Origin: Nocardia asteroides
GTDB taxonomy: Bacteria; Actinomycetota; Actinomycetes; Mycobacteriales; Mycobacteriaceae
DNA: 64,000 nt
Reading direction: 5' to 3'
NCBI GenBank assembly: GCA_019930625.1
Contig: CP082844.1
Location: 496,001 to 560,000, forward strand
Made by a program: the position numbers and the translations under genes. Below, one piece after another: positions 19,676-34,963 of the stretch (position 1 is its first letter; each line of letters begins with the position of its first letter). The notes under the pieces are model-generated. The model worked only from the letters and a program-made list of their open reading frames with translations, was not told the DNA's origin and searched no databases.

Positions 19676-19679
<4 letters not shown>
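17676..19679 (+). CDS. glgE: Maltosyltransferase GlgE (alpha-1,4-glucan:maltose-1-phosphate)
   Basis: A 667-residue GH13 enzyme that extends alpha-glucans with maltose units from maltose-1-phosphate. The N-terminal beta domain (about 1-110) is followed by the GlgE-specific helical insert and a TIM barrel: [22 protein letters not shown], nucleophile Asp in [18 protein letters not shown], acid/base Glu in [10 protein letters not shown]. These are GlgE rather than amylase motifs. It starts at GTG 17676 and its stop overlaps the glgB start by 4 bp (ATGA), so the two are translationally coupled. This matches Rv1327c-Rv1326c. Confidence 0.93.
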
Positions 19680-21829
<2,150 letters not shown>

Positions 21830-21865
21830 CGAACCCGGCCGCTCGAGGCGACCCGACCGCATGGC

Positions 21866-21888
21866 CCGGGGCGGGCGTCACGCCCCGG
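21866..21888. terminator. Inverted repeat between convergent glgB and the thioredoxin-fold gene
   Basis: CCGGGGCG at 21866-21873 pairs with CGCCCCGG at 21881-21888 around a 7-nt loop, 37 bp after the glgB stop and 26 bp from the end of the convergent gene. There is no U-tract. It probably serves both strands. Confidence 0.5.
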
Positions 21889-21913
21889 TTCGCGGCCGCG
21901 CCACGCGGTGCGA

Positions 21914-22810
21914 TCAGTACAGCGCGGCGGCGAGCTTGCGGCGCGCGGCCACGACGAACGGCTCGGCTTGGTCGAACAACTCGAACAGTTCCAGCAAACG
22001 GGTGCGCGCTTTGGTGCGCTCGTCACCGGAGGTCCGCTTGACGACGTCGATCAGCCGGTCGAACGCCGCTTCGGGCCGCTGCTGGAACAGTTCGAGGTCG
22101 GCGGCATCGATCGCGGCGTCGACATTCGACGGGTCGGCGTCGGCGGTCGCGATGGCCGACTCCGGAAGGTCCTGGGCCCGAGCCAGGAAGCGGAGCTGCC
22201 GCAGCGCGCCCTTGGCCTCCTCATTCGTCGGCTCGGCGTCGATGATCGCTTGGTAGGCGGCCTCGGCTCCGGCCAGATCGCCCTGCTCCAGCGCCGCCTC
22301 GGCCGCCGCGAAACGCGGGTCCTCGGCAGGCTGCTGCGGCTGCCCGCCGCCCTCGAGCTTGCCCGCCACCGCGTCTACCACCGCGTTCAGCCACTGCCGC
22401 ACCTGCGGCTCCGGCTGGGCGCCCTCGAAATCGGCCAGCGGCTGCCCGGCCGCGATCGCGATGACCGTCGGGATACCCTGCACCCGCAGCGCCTGCGCGA
22501 TACGCATATTGGCCTCGGCTTCCACCGTGGCCAGGTCCCAGGCGCCGCCGTCGGCGGCCACCAGACGCTCCAGCGTCCGGACCAATTCGATACTGCCCGG
22601 GCTGCGCTGCGAGTACAGCACCACCACCACGGGCACCTGCATCGAACGACGCAGCACCTTGGTCTCGAACTCGGCCTCCGACACCGCATGATCGCCACCG
22701 GCCGCACCGCCGGCACTCCCGGCGGGCTGCTTCAGACTGGACAGATCGACCGCCCCGGACATGGCGGCGGCGACAGCGGGCGAAGGACGGCGTGCGGCTG
22801 GTCGATTCAC
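21914..22810 (-). CDS. Thioredoxin-fold TPR protein (CnoX/YbbN-like, no CxxC)
   Basis: A 298-residue protein homologous in position to Rv1324. Residues 45-145 form a thioredoxin fold (VPVVVVLYSQRSPGSIELV; the cis-proline loop QGIPTVIA), followed by a Gln/Pro linker and helical TPR-type repeats (FAAAEAALEQGDLAGAEAAYQAIIDAEP). The usual CxxC active site is replaced by SQRSPGS, so it cannot act as a dithiol oxidoreductase; like CnoX it may be a chaperone holdase. An in-frame ATG at 22762 could also be the start. It ends just before the glgB terminator and overlaps nothing. Confidence 0.85.
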   Translation of the reverse strand: MNRPAARRPSPAVAAAMSGAVDLSSLKQPAGSAGGAAGGDHAVSEAEFETKVLRRSMQVPVVVVLYSQRSPGSIELVRTLERLVAADGGAWDLATVEAEANMRIAQALRVQGIPTVIAIAAGQPLADFEGAQPEPQVRQWLNAVVDAVAGKLEGGGQPQQPAEDPRFAAAEAALEQGDLAGAEAAYQAIIDAEPTNEEAKGALRQLRFLARAQDLPESAIATADADPSNVDAAIDAADLELFQQRPEAAFDRLIDVVKRTSGDERTKARTRLLELFELFDQAEPFVVAARRKLAAALY

Positions 22811-22823
22811 GACTTCCAGTTTG

Positions 22824-23201
22824 TCACGACGTAGCGGATGCGGGCGCCCCGGACTCGGCCGAATCGGCGTTGCTCAGCTCACCCAGCTGCCCCGTGCGCA
22901 CCGCCCAGATCTCGAACAGCACCGTGCAGAACGGCGGCAGGCTGGACAGCAGCGCGAGACCGGTGGTCTTGGCGTTCCAGCCCAGCTCGCGCGCCGCCAC
23001 GATCGCGCTGATCACGAACAGCACGAACACGATGCCGTGCGTCATGCCGAACACCTTGACCGGCCACATCACCGGTTCGGGAATCCGCTTGAACACCATG
23101 CCGATGATCAGCAGAACCCACGAGATCGCCTCGAGCACCGCGATGAAACGAAACCGCTTGGCCACCGTGCTCAGGTCGAAGACATTGCCCATGCGCCCCA
23201 T
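22824..23201 (-). CDS. DUF3817 integral membrane protein
   Basis: A 125-residue protein with three hydrophobic segments (AVLEAISWVLLIIGMVF, GMTHGIVFVLFVISAIVAA, TTGLALLSSLPPFCTVLFE). The signature F-x3-AxLEAxSW and MTHGIVFVLFV block identify DUF3817, a family of unknown function. ATG codons at 23201 and 23192 are both possible. It lies 13 bp upstream of the thioredoxin-fold gene and is probably co-transcribed with it. A 20-nt palindrome sits 12 bp before the ATG at 23201 and may be an operator. Confidence 0.8.
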   Translation of the reverse strand: MGRMGNVFDLSTVAKRFRFIAVLEAISWVLLIIGMVFKRIPEPVMWPVKVFGMTHGIVFVLFVISAIVAARELGWNAKTTGLALLSSLPPFCTVLFEIWAVRTGQLGELSNADSAESGAPASATS

Positions 23202-23212
23202 TGTGCCGGATG

Positions 23213-23232
23213 CACTACAACCTGTCGTAGTG
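23213..23232. promoter_or_regulatory. Palindromic operator-like site upstream of the DUF3817 gene
   Basis: CACTACAACCTGTCGTAGTG is a 20-nt dyad with 8 of 10 positions symmetric, placed 12 bp upstream of the DUF3817 ATG. Its form (outer CACTAC/GTAGTG, centre CCTG) is typical of a TetR- or BlaI-class repressor site. The regulator is not identified and none is encoded nearby. Confidence 0.45.
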
Positions 23233-23246
23233 AGCTGTGTCTAATT

Positions 23247-23265
23247 GCCGCGCCTGCGGCGCGGC
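23247..23265. repeat. GC-rich palindrome in the DUF3817-thiolase gap
   Basis: GCCGCGCC-TGC-GGCGCGGC is a perfect 8-bp inverted repeat with a 3-nt loop. The 23202-23543 gap (342 bp) contains no credible gene; it holds the operator-like dyad, this palindrome and the thiolase terminator. The palindrome resembles the short GC-rich dispersed repeats of Nocardia-type genomes, but I see one copy only in this window. Confidence 0.4.
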
Positions 23266-23477
23266 GTGCTCGCGCCCCCGTGGTGGCTCGCCGCGAACGG
23301 AGCGATGCTCGGTCTCGCTTCGCTCGAACCGGGTGTTGCGCCGAAGTGGTCACGCGAGCTACAACGCCACAGACCGAGAGCACGCGAGATCACCGTCGCG
23401 GCCGAACGCCGGTGGCACGGCGGCCACGCCGACGTCGTCGCGTGTTCGTCCGGGCAGGCGCAGGGGGCGTCGGGAAC

Positions 23478-23512
23478 GACCGATGGCCGCCCACTCGAGA
23501 CGGCCATCGGTC
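23478..23512 (-). terminator. Terminator downstream of the thiolase gene
   Basis: A perfect 12-bp inverted repeat (GACCGATGGCCG at 23478-23489 with its complement at 23501-23512) and an 11-nt loop, 31 bp after the thiolase stop. No U-tract follows, as usual for actinobacterial hairpin terminators. Confidence 0.65.
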
Positions 23513-23543
23513 GGTGTTCGGTGCGGGTGTCGCCCGCCTACGG

Positions 23544-24722
23544 TCAGACTCGGACGATCAGCGCGTCGCCCTGGCCGCCGCCACCGCAGAGCGCGGCAGC
23601 GCCCACGCCGCCGCCGCGGCGCTTCAGTTCCAGGGCCAGGTGCAGCAGGATGCGCGCACCGGACATGCCCAGCGGGTGGCCGATGGCGATGGCGCCGCCG
23701 TTGACATTCACCTTTTCCGGGTCGATGCCCAACTTGCGGGTGGACGCGACGCCGACCGCGGCGAACGCCTCGTTGATCTCCACCAGGTCCAAGTCGGCGG
23801 GCGAGATACCCTCGCGCGCGCAGGCTTTGGCGATCGCGTTGGCGGGCTGGTCCTGCAGTGTGGAGTCCGGACCGGCGACCACACCGGCGGCGCCGATCTC
23901 GGCGATCCAGCTCAGACCCAGCGCCTGCGCCTTCGCCTTGCTCATCACCACGACCGCGGCGGCGCCGTCGGAGATCTGCGAGGCGGTGCCCGCGGTGATC
24001 GTGCCGTCCTTGCGGAACGCGGGCCGCAGCTTGGCCAGCGACTCCGCCGTGGTGTCGGCGCGAATCCCCTCATCGGTGCTCACCAGCACCGGATCGCCCT
24101 TGCGCTGCGGCACCGCGACCGGGACCACTTCGTCGTCGAAGACGCCGTTCTTCCACGCCGCCGCCGCACGCTGGTGCGAAGCCGCCGCGAACGCGTCCTG
24201 GTCCTCCCGGCTGACCCGGTCGGTCTCGTTGCGCTGCTCGGTGAGCGCGCCCATCGGCTGATCGGTGAAGATGTCGTGCAGACCGTCGTAGGCCATGTGA
24301 TCACGCAAGGTCACATCGCCGTACTTGAAGCCTTCCCTGCTCTTCTCGAGCAGGTGCGGCGCCTGGCTCATGGATTCCTGACCGCCCGCGACGACGACCT
24401 CGTACTCGCCCGCCCGGATCAGCTGGTCGGCGAGGGCGATCGCGTTGATGCCGGACAGGCAGACCTTGTTCAGCGTCAACGCGGGCACGTCCATCGGGAT
24501 ACCCGCGGCGACCGCCGCCTGACGGGCCGGGATCTGCCCCGCGCCCGCGGTGAGCACCTGGCCCATGATCACGTACTCGACCTGGTCGGGCGCGACACCA
24601 CCCTTCTCCAGCGCCGCCTTGATGGCGAACCCGCCCAGATCGGAGCCGCTGAAGTCCTTCAGACCTCCGAGCAGCCTGCCGACCGGAATTCGCGCACCGG
24701 AAACGATCACGGAAGTGGTCAC
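23544..24722 (-). CDS. Acetyl-CoA C-acetyltransferase (thiolase)
   Basis: A 392-residue thiolase equivalent to FadA4/Rv1323. The acylated nucleophile is Cys88 in [11 protein letters not shown]; His349 in [10 protein letters not shown] and Cys379 in CGGGGQGD complete the catalytic set. The length and the NEAFA box ([13 protein letters not shown]) fit the biosynthetic/degradative acetoacetyl-CoA thiolase group. It is divergent from the methylmalonyl-CoA epimerase gene, so both sit next to each other in short acyl-CoA metabolism but with separate promoters. Confidence 0.92.
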   Translation of the reverse strand: MTTSVIVSGARIPVGRLLGGLKDFSGSDLGGFAIKAALEKGGVAPDQVEYVIMGQVLTAGAGQIPARQAAVAAGIPMDVPALTLNKVCLSGINAIALADQLIRAGEYEVVVAGGQESMSQAPHLLEKSREGFKYGDVTLRDHMAYDGLHDIFTDQPMGALTEQRNETDRVSREDQDAFAAASHQRAAAAWKNGVFDDEVVPVAVPQRKGDPVLVSTDEGIRADTTAESLAKLRPAFRKDGTITAGTASQISDGAAAVVVMSKAKAQALGLSWIAEIGAAGVVAGPDSTLQDQPANAIAKACAREGISPADLDLVEINEAFAAVGVASTRKLGIDPEKVNVNGGAIAIGHPLGMSGARILLHLALELKRRGGGVGAAALCGGGGQGDALIVRV

Positions 24723-24858
24723 GACGAGCCTCGCATTCGTAGATCGGACCTGCCCGCGCCGACGCCGAGGGCAGCCAGGGGCAGCGCGAGAGCAGGTGTT
24801 CTACTCAACGGTAGCGGGTGCGGCCCGCGCACCCCGTGCCAGGTCGCGCTACTTTCGA

Positions 24859-25335
24859 ATGGTGAGCAATGTTATCGAACAGTCACCTTTCATCCCCGCG
24901 GACTACGTGACCGCGGTCGACCATGTCGGCATCGCGGTGCCGGACCTGGACGCGGCGGTGGCCTGGTACGCCGAGAACCTGGGCATGGTCGAGACCCACC
25001 GCGAGGTCAACGAGGCCCAAGGCGTGCACGAGGCGATGCTGTCGCTGCCCGGCGCACCGGATCGCGCCACAGCCCTGCAGTTGCTGGCCCCGCTCGACGC
25101 GGAGTCGACCATCGCGAAGTTCATCGACCGCAGCGGTCCCGGCTTGCAGCAACTGGCCTACCGGGTGACCGACATCGAGGCCGTCTCCGCGTACCTGCGC
25201 GCCAAGGGTCTGCGTTTGCTGTACGAGGCTCCACGGCATGGAACGGCGGATTCCCGCATCAATTTCATCCACCCGAAGGATGCTGGAGGTGTGCTGATCG
25301 AGTTGGTCGAACCGAGCGCTCATGTTACGCACTAG
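24859..25335 (+). CDS. mce: Methylmalonyl-CoA epimerase
   Basis: A 158-residue VOC-superfamily protein with two paired beta-alpha-beta-beta-beta modules. Metal ligands are the His in AVDHVGIAVPDLDAAV, the His/Gln in LQQLAYRVTD and the Glu in VLIELVEP; FIHPKDAGGVLIELVE is the family C-terminal block. It interconverts the (R) and (S) forms of methylmalonyl-CoA between propionyl-CoA carboxylase and methylmalonyl-CoA mutase, a cobalamin enzyme; the adenosyltransferase at 34964 supplies that cofactor. The ATG at 24859 was chosen; GTG at 24862 is an alternative. It corresponds to Rv1322A. Confidence 0.88.
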   Translation: MVSNVIEQSPFIPADYVTAVDHVGIAVPDLDAAVAWYAENLGMVETHREVNEAQGVHEAMLSLPGAPDRATALQLLAPLDAESTIAKFIDRSGPGLQQLAYRVTDIEAVSAYLRAKGLRLLYEAPRHGTADSRINFIHPKDAGGVLIELVEPSAHVTH

Positions 25336-25421
25336 TATCGACGTCAAGTCGGGAAAACTCGTTGGAATGACATTCGCAGTCGAGTCACCATCGGCTGTCT
25401 TCAGGCTGTAGTTTGTGTGCC

Positions 25422-26423
25422 ATGTCGTCACCCGAGTCCGATCGCAATCGCTTCGTTGCACTGCCCTTCACCGTTGTGCGCAAGGGTTATGCGCAAGACG
25501 AGGTGCGTAATTACTTCGACCGCTTCGACGCGGAACTGAGAGTCACCGCCACCGACCGCGATGCCGCTGCGGCACAAGCACGTAACCTCGCCAGTCAGCT
25601 GGAAGACGCGCGCGACGAGATCGACGAACTCCGTAAGGAGGTCGACCGACTCTCGGTGCCGCCGACCACCGCGGAAGGCATGTCCGACCGCATTTCCCGC
25701 ATGCTCCGGCTCGCCTCCGACGAGGCGTCCGAGGTCCGTGCCCTGGCTCAGGCCGAGGCAGCGGAGATGGTGTCGATCGCCGAGCAGCAGGCCACCGAGA
25801 TGCGTGGCAAGTACGAGTCGCTGCTCGCGGAGACCAAGGAGAAGCGCGAGGCGCTCGAGATCGAATTCGAGCAGACCCTCGCGAACGCACGCACCGAGTC
25901 CGCCAAGATCATCGAGGCCGCCCAGGCCGAGGCCGACCGCATCGCGAAGGAAGCCGACGCGAAGCGCAAGGCCACCCAGCAGGACTTCGAGGCCACCATG
26001 GCCGAGCGTCGCACCAAGCTCACCCGCGCCATGGAAGAGCTGGAAGCCACCAGCCGCGCCGAAGCCGCCCAGCGGATCAAGGACGCGACCGACGAGGCCA
26101 ACCGCCTCATCACCTCCGCCACCCAGACCTCCGAGCGCAAGATCGCGCACGCGAAGGAACTGGCCGAGGAGATGCGCGTGCTGCGCGGCCGCGTGCTCGC
26201 CCAACTGCTCGGTATCCGCGGTCAGCTCGACTCGGTGCCCGCGATGCTCGCCGCGGTCAACCGGGAAAGCGAATTGCTCGACGGGGTTCCCGATCAGCGC
26301 AAGTCGATCGGCGGCAACACCAAGTCCGTCGCCGGTTCGCGCCAGAAGGCGATCCCCGAGGTCGCCACCGATGACGAGGACATCGACTCGGACGAGCGCG
26401 AGAGCGCCGACATCAGCAACTGA
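25422..26423 (+). CDS. Coiled-coil protein with DivIVA-like N-terminus
   Basis: A 333-residue cytoplasmic protein. The N-terminus VALPFTVVRKGYAQDEVRNY resembles the DivIVA/Wag31 lipid-binding motif (F-x3-RGY-x2-DEV). Residues 45-285 are almost continuous heptad-type coiled coil rich in Ala, Glu, Arg and Lys, interrupted by VPPTTAEGMSDRISRMLRLAS near residue 85. The last 60 residues are acidic and probably disordered (DDEDIDSDERE). This layout suggests a polar-growth or envelope scaffold of the RsmP/Wag31 type; that is inference. The ATG at 25422 was preferred to GTG 25413. A strong terminator follows. Confidence 0.8.
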   Translation: MSSPESDRNRFVALPFTVVRKGYAQDEVRNYFDRFDAELRVTATDRDAAAAQARNLASQLEDARDEIDELRKEVDRLSVPPTTAEGMSDRISRMLRLASDEASEVRALAQAEAAEMVSIAEQQATEMRGKYESLLAETKEKREALEIEFEQTLANARTESAKIIEAAQAEADRIAKEADAKRKATQQDFEATMAERRTKLTRAMEELEATSRAEAAQRIKDATDEANRLITSATQTSERKIAHAKELAEEMRVLRGRVLAQLLGIRGQLDSVPAMLAAVNRESELLDGVPDQRKSIGGNTKSVAGSRQKAIPEVATDDEDIDSDERESADISN

Positions 26424-26469
26424 CGTCGGGCCCCACGGCGACTGCGAGCAATACCTGAACCGATTCACC

Positions 26470-26496
26470 GAAGGCCGCCCCATCAGGGCGGCCTTC
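26470..26496 (+). terminator. Rho-independent terminator of the coiled-coil gene
   Basis: GAAGGCCGCCC (26470-26480), loop CATCA, GGGCGGCCTTC (26486-26496), followed by CTTAATT. The 11-bp stem with a T-rich tail lies 46 bp after the stop codon. Confidence 0.85.
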
Positions 26497-26607
26497 CTTA
26501 ATTCTGGCCCTGAAGACGCCTACTGCGTAGAAGGTCCAACGTAGACGTCCGGCCCCTAGAGGCCTTGCAGGGGCATCCAACTGCGCCCGATGACGCGACC
26601 GCGTAGG

Positions 26608-26916
26608 TCAGGACCACCGACGCGTGATTCTGCGGGTGTGGCGGCCGTTCCAGCATCCGCTGTGCCAGTGCCTGCGGTCGTCCTCTCCTCCGTAAGCGGG
26701 CCAGGCGACGATGTGGGGAATCCCGGGCGGGATCTCGTGGTCACAGCCGGGGCAGCGGTAGGTCTTGACCGCGCGGCTGCCCGGGATGGCGCGAACCACA
26801 TACGTCTCGTCACCATGCGGTCCGGAATCGGTCCGTCCGAAGACGTCCGTGAGCGGGTAGCCACCCGCTCGTGAGCGATCAGCGGGCCGACCCGTACGCG
26901 GCTTACGGCGGGGCAT
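26608..26916 (-). CDS. Small Cys/His-rich protein next to nucS
   Basis: A 102-residue protein with an Arg-rich tail at both ends and a compact core. The core contains CPGCDHEI-x2-GIPH-x15-RRHWHSGCW, a CxxC plus His/Cys arrangement that looks like a zinc ribbon. The preceding VVRAIPGSRAVKTYRCPGCD block is shared by a conserved actinobacterial family of unknown function, often loosely labelled ATP/GTP-binding. It is 48 bp downstream of nucS on the same strand and probably in the same transcript. No function can be assigned from sequence. Confidence 0.72.
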   Translation of the reverse strand: MPRRKPRTGRPADRSRAGGYPLTDVFGRTDSGPHGDETYVVRAIPGSRAVKTYRCPGCDHEIPPGIPHIVAWPAYGGEDDRRHWHSGCWNGRHTRRITRRWS

Positions 26917-26964
26917 TCGACAAGCCTATTACTCGCCCCTGCGCGGCACGCACGGCCCCGATGG

Positions 26965-27654
26965 TCAGAACAAGCGGAATTCGTTGCTCTCCGTGCCACG
27001 CAGGGCGTCGTAATCCAGTGTCAGGCAGCGGATGCCGCGATCCTCGGCGAGCGTACGAGCCTGCGGCTTGATCTGCTGGGCGGCGAACACCCCCGCGACC
27101 GGGGCCAGCAGCGGATCCCGGTTCAGCAACTCGAGGTAGCGCGTGAGCTGTTCGACGCCGTCGATCTCGCCGCGCCGCTTGATCTCCACCGCCACCGTCG
27201 CTCCCGTGGCGTCCCGGCACAGCAGGTCCACGGGCCCGATCGCGGTCATGTACTCGCGGCGGATGAGTGTGTAGCCCGCGCCGAGCGTGTGCACGTGCTC
27301 GGCGAGCAGCTCTTGCAGATGGGCCTCCACTCCGTCTTTCACCAGCCCCGGGTCGACGCCCAACTCGTGAGAGGAGTCGTGCTCGATATCCTCGATGGTG
27401 ATGCGGAGTTCTTCGCCGGCCTTGTTGGTGACGACCCACAGCGCCTTCGCTCCGTCGGGGAGCTGCGAGTCGCCGTTGCGTTCCTCCAACCAGCACGGCG
27501 GGCTCATCCAGTTCAGCGGCTTGTACGAGCCGCCGTCGGAGTGCACGAGCACCGAGCCGTCCGCTTTCATCAGCAGTAGCCTGCGGGCCATCGGGAGATG
27601 GGCGGTGAGTCGCCCCACGTAGTCGACCTGACAGCGAGCAATCACTAGGCGCAC
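26965..27654 (-). CDS. nucS: Mismatch-specific endonuclease NucS (EndoMS)
   Basis: A 229-residue nuclease of the non-canonical mismatch repair pathway that replaces MutS/MutL in actinobacteria; it makes double-strand cuts at certain mismatches. The N-terminal dimerisation domain holds [20 protein letters not shown]; the C-terminal RecB-like nuclease domain has GPVDLLCRD (Asp), [17 protein letters not shown] (Glu-x-Lys) and the QLTRYLELL helix. The C-terminal FRLF resembles the short tail that binds the beta clamp in this family. It starts at GTG 27654. Counterpart of Rv1321. Confidence 0.92.
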   Translation of the reverse strand: MRLVIARCQVDYVGRLTAHLPMARRLLLMKADGSVLVHSDGGSYKPLNWMSPPCWLEERNGDSQLPDGAKALWVVTNKAGEELRITIEDIEHDSSHELGVDPGLVKDGVEAHLQELLAEHVHTLGAGYTLIRREYMTAIGPVDLLCRDATGATVAVEIKRRGEIDGVEQLTRYLELLNRDPLLAPVAGVFAAQQIKPQARTLAEDRGIRCLTLDYDALRGTESNEFRLF

Positions 27655-27728
27655 CCAAGCACTGTAGGCGAGCGCCGCACGACGGATGCGATCAGCCCAT
27701 CAATTGCGTTTCTTACCTAGAAACGACG

Positions 27729-27757
27729 AAAGGCCCTCAACAGTGTTGAGGGCCTTT
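27729..27757 (-). terminator. rRNA operon terminator
   Basis: A perfect 13-bp stem (AAAGGCCCTCAAC at 27729-27741 with its complement at 27745-27757), a 3-nt loop and a T-rich run on the minus strand, 13 bp after the 5S gene. Confidence 0.9.
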
Positions 27758-27769
27758 CGTGAAGGATGT

Positions 27770-27886
27770 TCCGGCGGTGTCCTACTCTCCCACACCCTGT
27801 CGAGTGCAGTACCATCGGCGCTGGCAGGCTTAGCTTCCGGGTTCGGAATGGGACCGGGCGTTTCCCTACCGCTATGGCCGCCGTAA
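27770..27886 (-). rRNA. rrf: 5S ribosomal RNA
   Basis: On the minus strand the gene opens TTACGGCGGCCATAGCGG and closes with GACACCGCCGGAAC. The ends pair as the 5S helix I, and the CCGAAC-GGAAGC loop of actinobacterial 5S is present. About 117 nt; ends are accurate to a few bases. A 137-bp spacer separates it from 23S. Confidence 0.93.
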
Positions 27887-28023
27887 CTCTATGAAACTAT
27901 CCACACACCCCCGCGCGCTCCCACCCACCAACCCCACCCCGGTAAAGAAGGGGGGTTCATGGGAAAAAGCCGGGGTATCTGTGTGTTGTTTCAGATACCG
28001 CACAGTGGACGCGTAGCAACCTT

Positions 28024-32983
<4,960 letters not shown>

Positions 32984-33149
32984 GACTCACAACCACACCC
33001 CCGAAAGGGTGCAATCAGATCAAAAACTAGAGTCCGAAAACCTAGCAAAACAATCGCCAGCAAAAAGCTGACAAAAAATGCCCGACCCTCCACACGGGGA
33101 GTGTAAGAGCCGGAACCAAAAAATATTTGGCACTGACATTCATCGACAC

Positions 33150-33172
33150 ACTATTGAGTTCTCAAAGAACAC
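33150..33172 (-). promoter_or_regulatory. BoxA-type antitermination / processing element of the rrn leader
   Basis: On the minus strand GTTCTTTGAGAACTCAATAG matches the actinobacterial rRNA leader element (boxA-like) that loads Nus antitermination factors and forms part of the 16S processing stem. It is about 170 nt upstream of mature 16S. Confidence 0.75.
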
Positions 33173-33225
33173 ACGCACACACCATCGCCCGGTCTGAACC
33201 GATTGATCGGTGAAGCAACTTTTCC

Positions 33226-33255
33226 AGCTTAGCTCAGCCGTGAACCCAGTCGCAA
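33226..33255 (-). promoter_or_regulatory. rrn promoter, proximal
   Basis: TTGCGA (33250-33255) and TAAGCT (33226-33231) on the minus strand with 18-nt spacing. This is a reasonable housekeeping sigma promoter about 240 bp upstream of 16S. Confidence 0.5.
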
Positions 33256-33387
33256 ACCGGGGTCGCGTTCAAGCCAGTGTGATCGCCAGGCGCTCCTCGT
33301 ACTACCTCGTTTCCCTGGCCTCTCGCTCAGCGTTTCCGCTCAGCTCCTGGGCCCCGGGTCGGTGTCCGTGTCGCTCTGACTTGGAAT

Positions 33388-33416
33388 AAGTTACGTGTCT
33401 GCGTGAACGATGTCAA
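33388..33416 (-). promoter_or_regulatory. rrn promoter, distal
   Basis: A consensus TTGACA (33411-33416) and TAACTT (33388-33393) on the minus strand with exact 17-nt spacing, 70 bp beyond the murA stop. It gives a leader of about 400 nt before 16S. The 32984-33486 gap holds this leader and no gene. Confidence 0.75.
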
Positions 33417-33486
33417 ATCGCCTGGTCAGTACGCGTTTTCGTGAAACCGTTGCGTAACGTGCCGGCGACGAAGATCGAATCGGCGC

Positions 33487-34746
33487 TCAATCCCCGGCGC
33501 CGACCCGCACTACGTCGCCGCCCAACGCCTGCAGCTGCTCGACGAAGTTCGGATACCCGCGATCGATGTGGAAGACGTCGTGCACTTCGGTGGTCCCGTC
33601 GGCGACCAGTCCCGCGAGGACCAAACCCGCGCCGGCCCGAATATCCGACGACCACACCGGAGCGCTCGACAACCGCGGAATCCCGCGCACCACCGCATGG
33701 TGCCCGTCGGTACGCGCGTCGGCGCCGAGCCGGATCATTTCTTCCACGAAGCGGAAGCGGGCCTCGAAGATGTTCTCGGTGATCATCGAGGTTCCGTCCG
33801 CGATGGACGCGAGCCCGATGGCCATCGGCTGCAAGTCGGTCGGGAAACCGGGGAACGGCAGCGTCGAGAAGTTCACCGCACGCGGACGCTCGGCCTGGAT
33901 CACGCGGAAGCCGTCCTGCTCGAACGAGATGCGCGCCCCCGCGGACCGCAGCTTGTCCAGTACCAGCGACAGATGCTTGGGGTTCACGCCGGTGACGCGG
34001 ATGTCCCCGAGGGTCATCGCGGCGGCGATCCCCCACGTCGCGGCCACGATGCGGTCCCCGATGACGCGATGGGTGGTCGGCGACAGGCGCTCGACCCCCT
34101 CGATGGTGAGCACCGAGGTGCCGGCGCCGCTGATTCGCGCGCCCATCCGGACGAGCATGTTGCACAGGTCGACGATGTCGGGTTCGCGCGCGGCGTTGTC
34201 GATCACCGTCTCCCCTTCGGCGAGCACCGCGGCCATGAGGATGTTCTCGGTCGCGCCGACCGAAGGGAAGTCGAGGCGGATCCGGGCGCCTTGCAGTTCG
34301 TCCGCCTTGGCCACCACGCAACCGTGCTCGATCTCGCTGGTCGCGCCGAGCAAGCGCAGACCGGCCTGGTGCATGTCGAGCGGACGGGAGCCGATCGCGT
34401 CACCGCCGGGCAGCGCGACGACGGCGCGCTTGCACCGCGCCATCAACGGACCCAGTACACACACCGACGCGCGGAACTGGGTCACCGCGGGGAAGTCCGC
34501 GTGATACTTCGGTTCGGCAGGCGTCGTGATGGTGACCACCCCGCCGTCGATGGACACGTCGCAGCCGAGACCGCGCAGCACATCACCCATCAGTGGCACG
34601 TCGAGGATGTCCGGGCAGTTCGTGATCGTGGTCGTGCCCTCGGCCAGCAACGCAGCGGCCATCAGTTTGAGGACGCTGTTCTTGGCGCCCCCCACCGTGA
34701 CCTCACCGACGAGTCTGTTTCCGCCGGTAACCAAAAACCGTTCCAT
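33487..34746 (-). CDS. murA: UDP-N-acetylglucosamine 1-carboxyvinyltransferase MurA
   Basis: A 419-residue EPSP-synthase-fold enzyme that transfers enolpyruvate to UDP-GlcNAc, the first committed step of peptidoglycan synthesis. Lys22 in [10 protein letters not shown] binds substrate. The loop residue that is Cys115 in E. coli, target of fosfomycin, is Asp116 here ([11 protein letters not shown]), as in M. tuberculosis; this change gives intrinsic fosfomycin resistance in that family. The ATG at 34746 begins the family MERFLVTGG; the upstream extension is not conserved. It lies immediately upstream of the rRNA operon. Confidence 0.95.
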   Translation of the reverse strand: MERFLVTGGNRLVGEVTVGGAKNSVLKLMAAALLAEGTTTITNCPDILDVPLMGDVLRGLGCDVSIDGGVVTITTPAEPKYHADFPAVTQFRASVCVLGPLMARCKRAVVALPGGDAIGSRPLDMHQAGLRLLGATSEIEHGCVVAKADELQGARIRLDFPSVGATENILMAAVLAEGETVIDNAAREPDIVDLCNMLVRMGARISGAGTSVLTIEGVERLSPTTHRVIGDRIVAATWGIAAAMTLGDIRVTGVNPKHLSLVLDKLRSAGARISFEQDGFRVIQAERPRAVNFSTLPFPGFPTDLQPMAIGLASIADGTSMITENIFEARFRFVEEMIRLGADARTDGHHAVVRGIPRLSSAPVWSSDIRAGAGLVLAGLVADGTTEVHDVFHIDRGYPNFVEQLQALGGDVVRVGAGD

Positions 34747-34963
34747 GCCGCCTCTCCGCGTATTCGGCGCACTGTTGGTGCAAGGATAGTTGGGGCGGCG
34801 CACTACGGTGCCGCCTCTCCACGACTCCCCTCGCCTCCGAACGTTTTCGCTGTTCGAGCGAGTGCCGCGGGATGGGCGTTCTGCGGCCGACGGGGTGGAG
34901 GCCCCGTTGCCTTGCTGGCCATACCCGGTGATCGCTCGGCTAGTCGCCTCCGGTGCTACGCGA

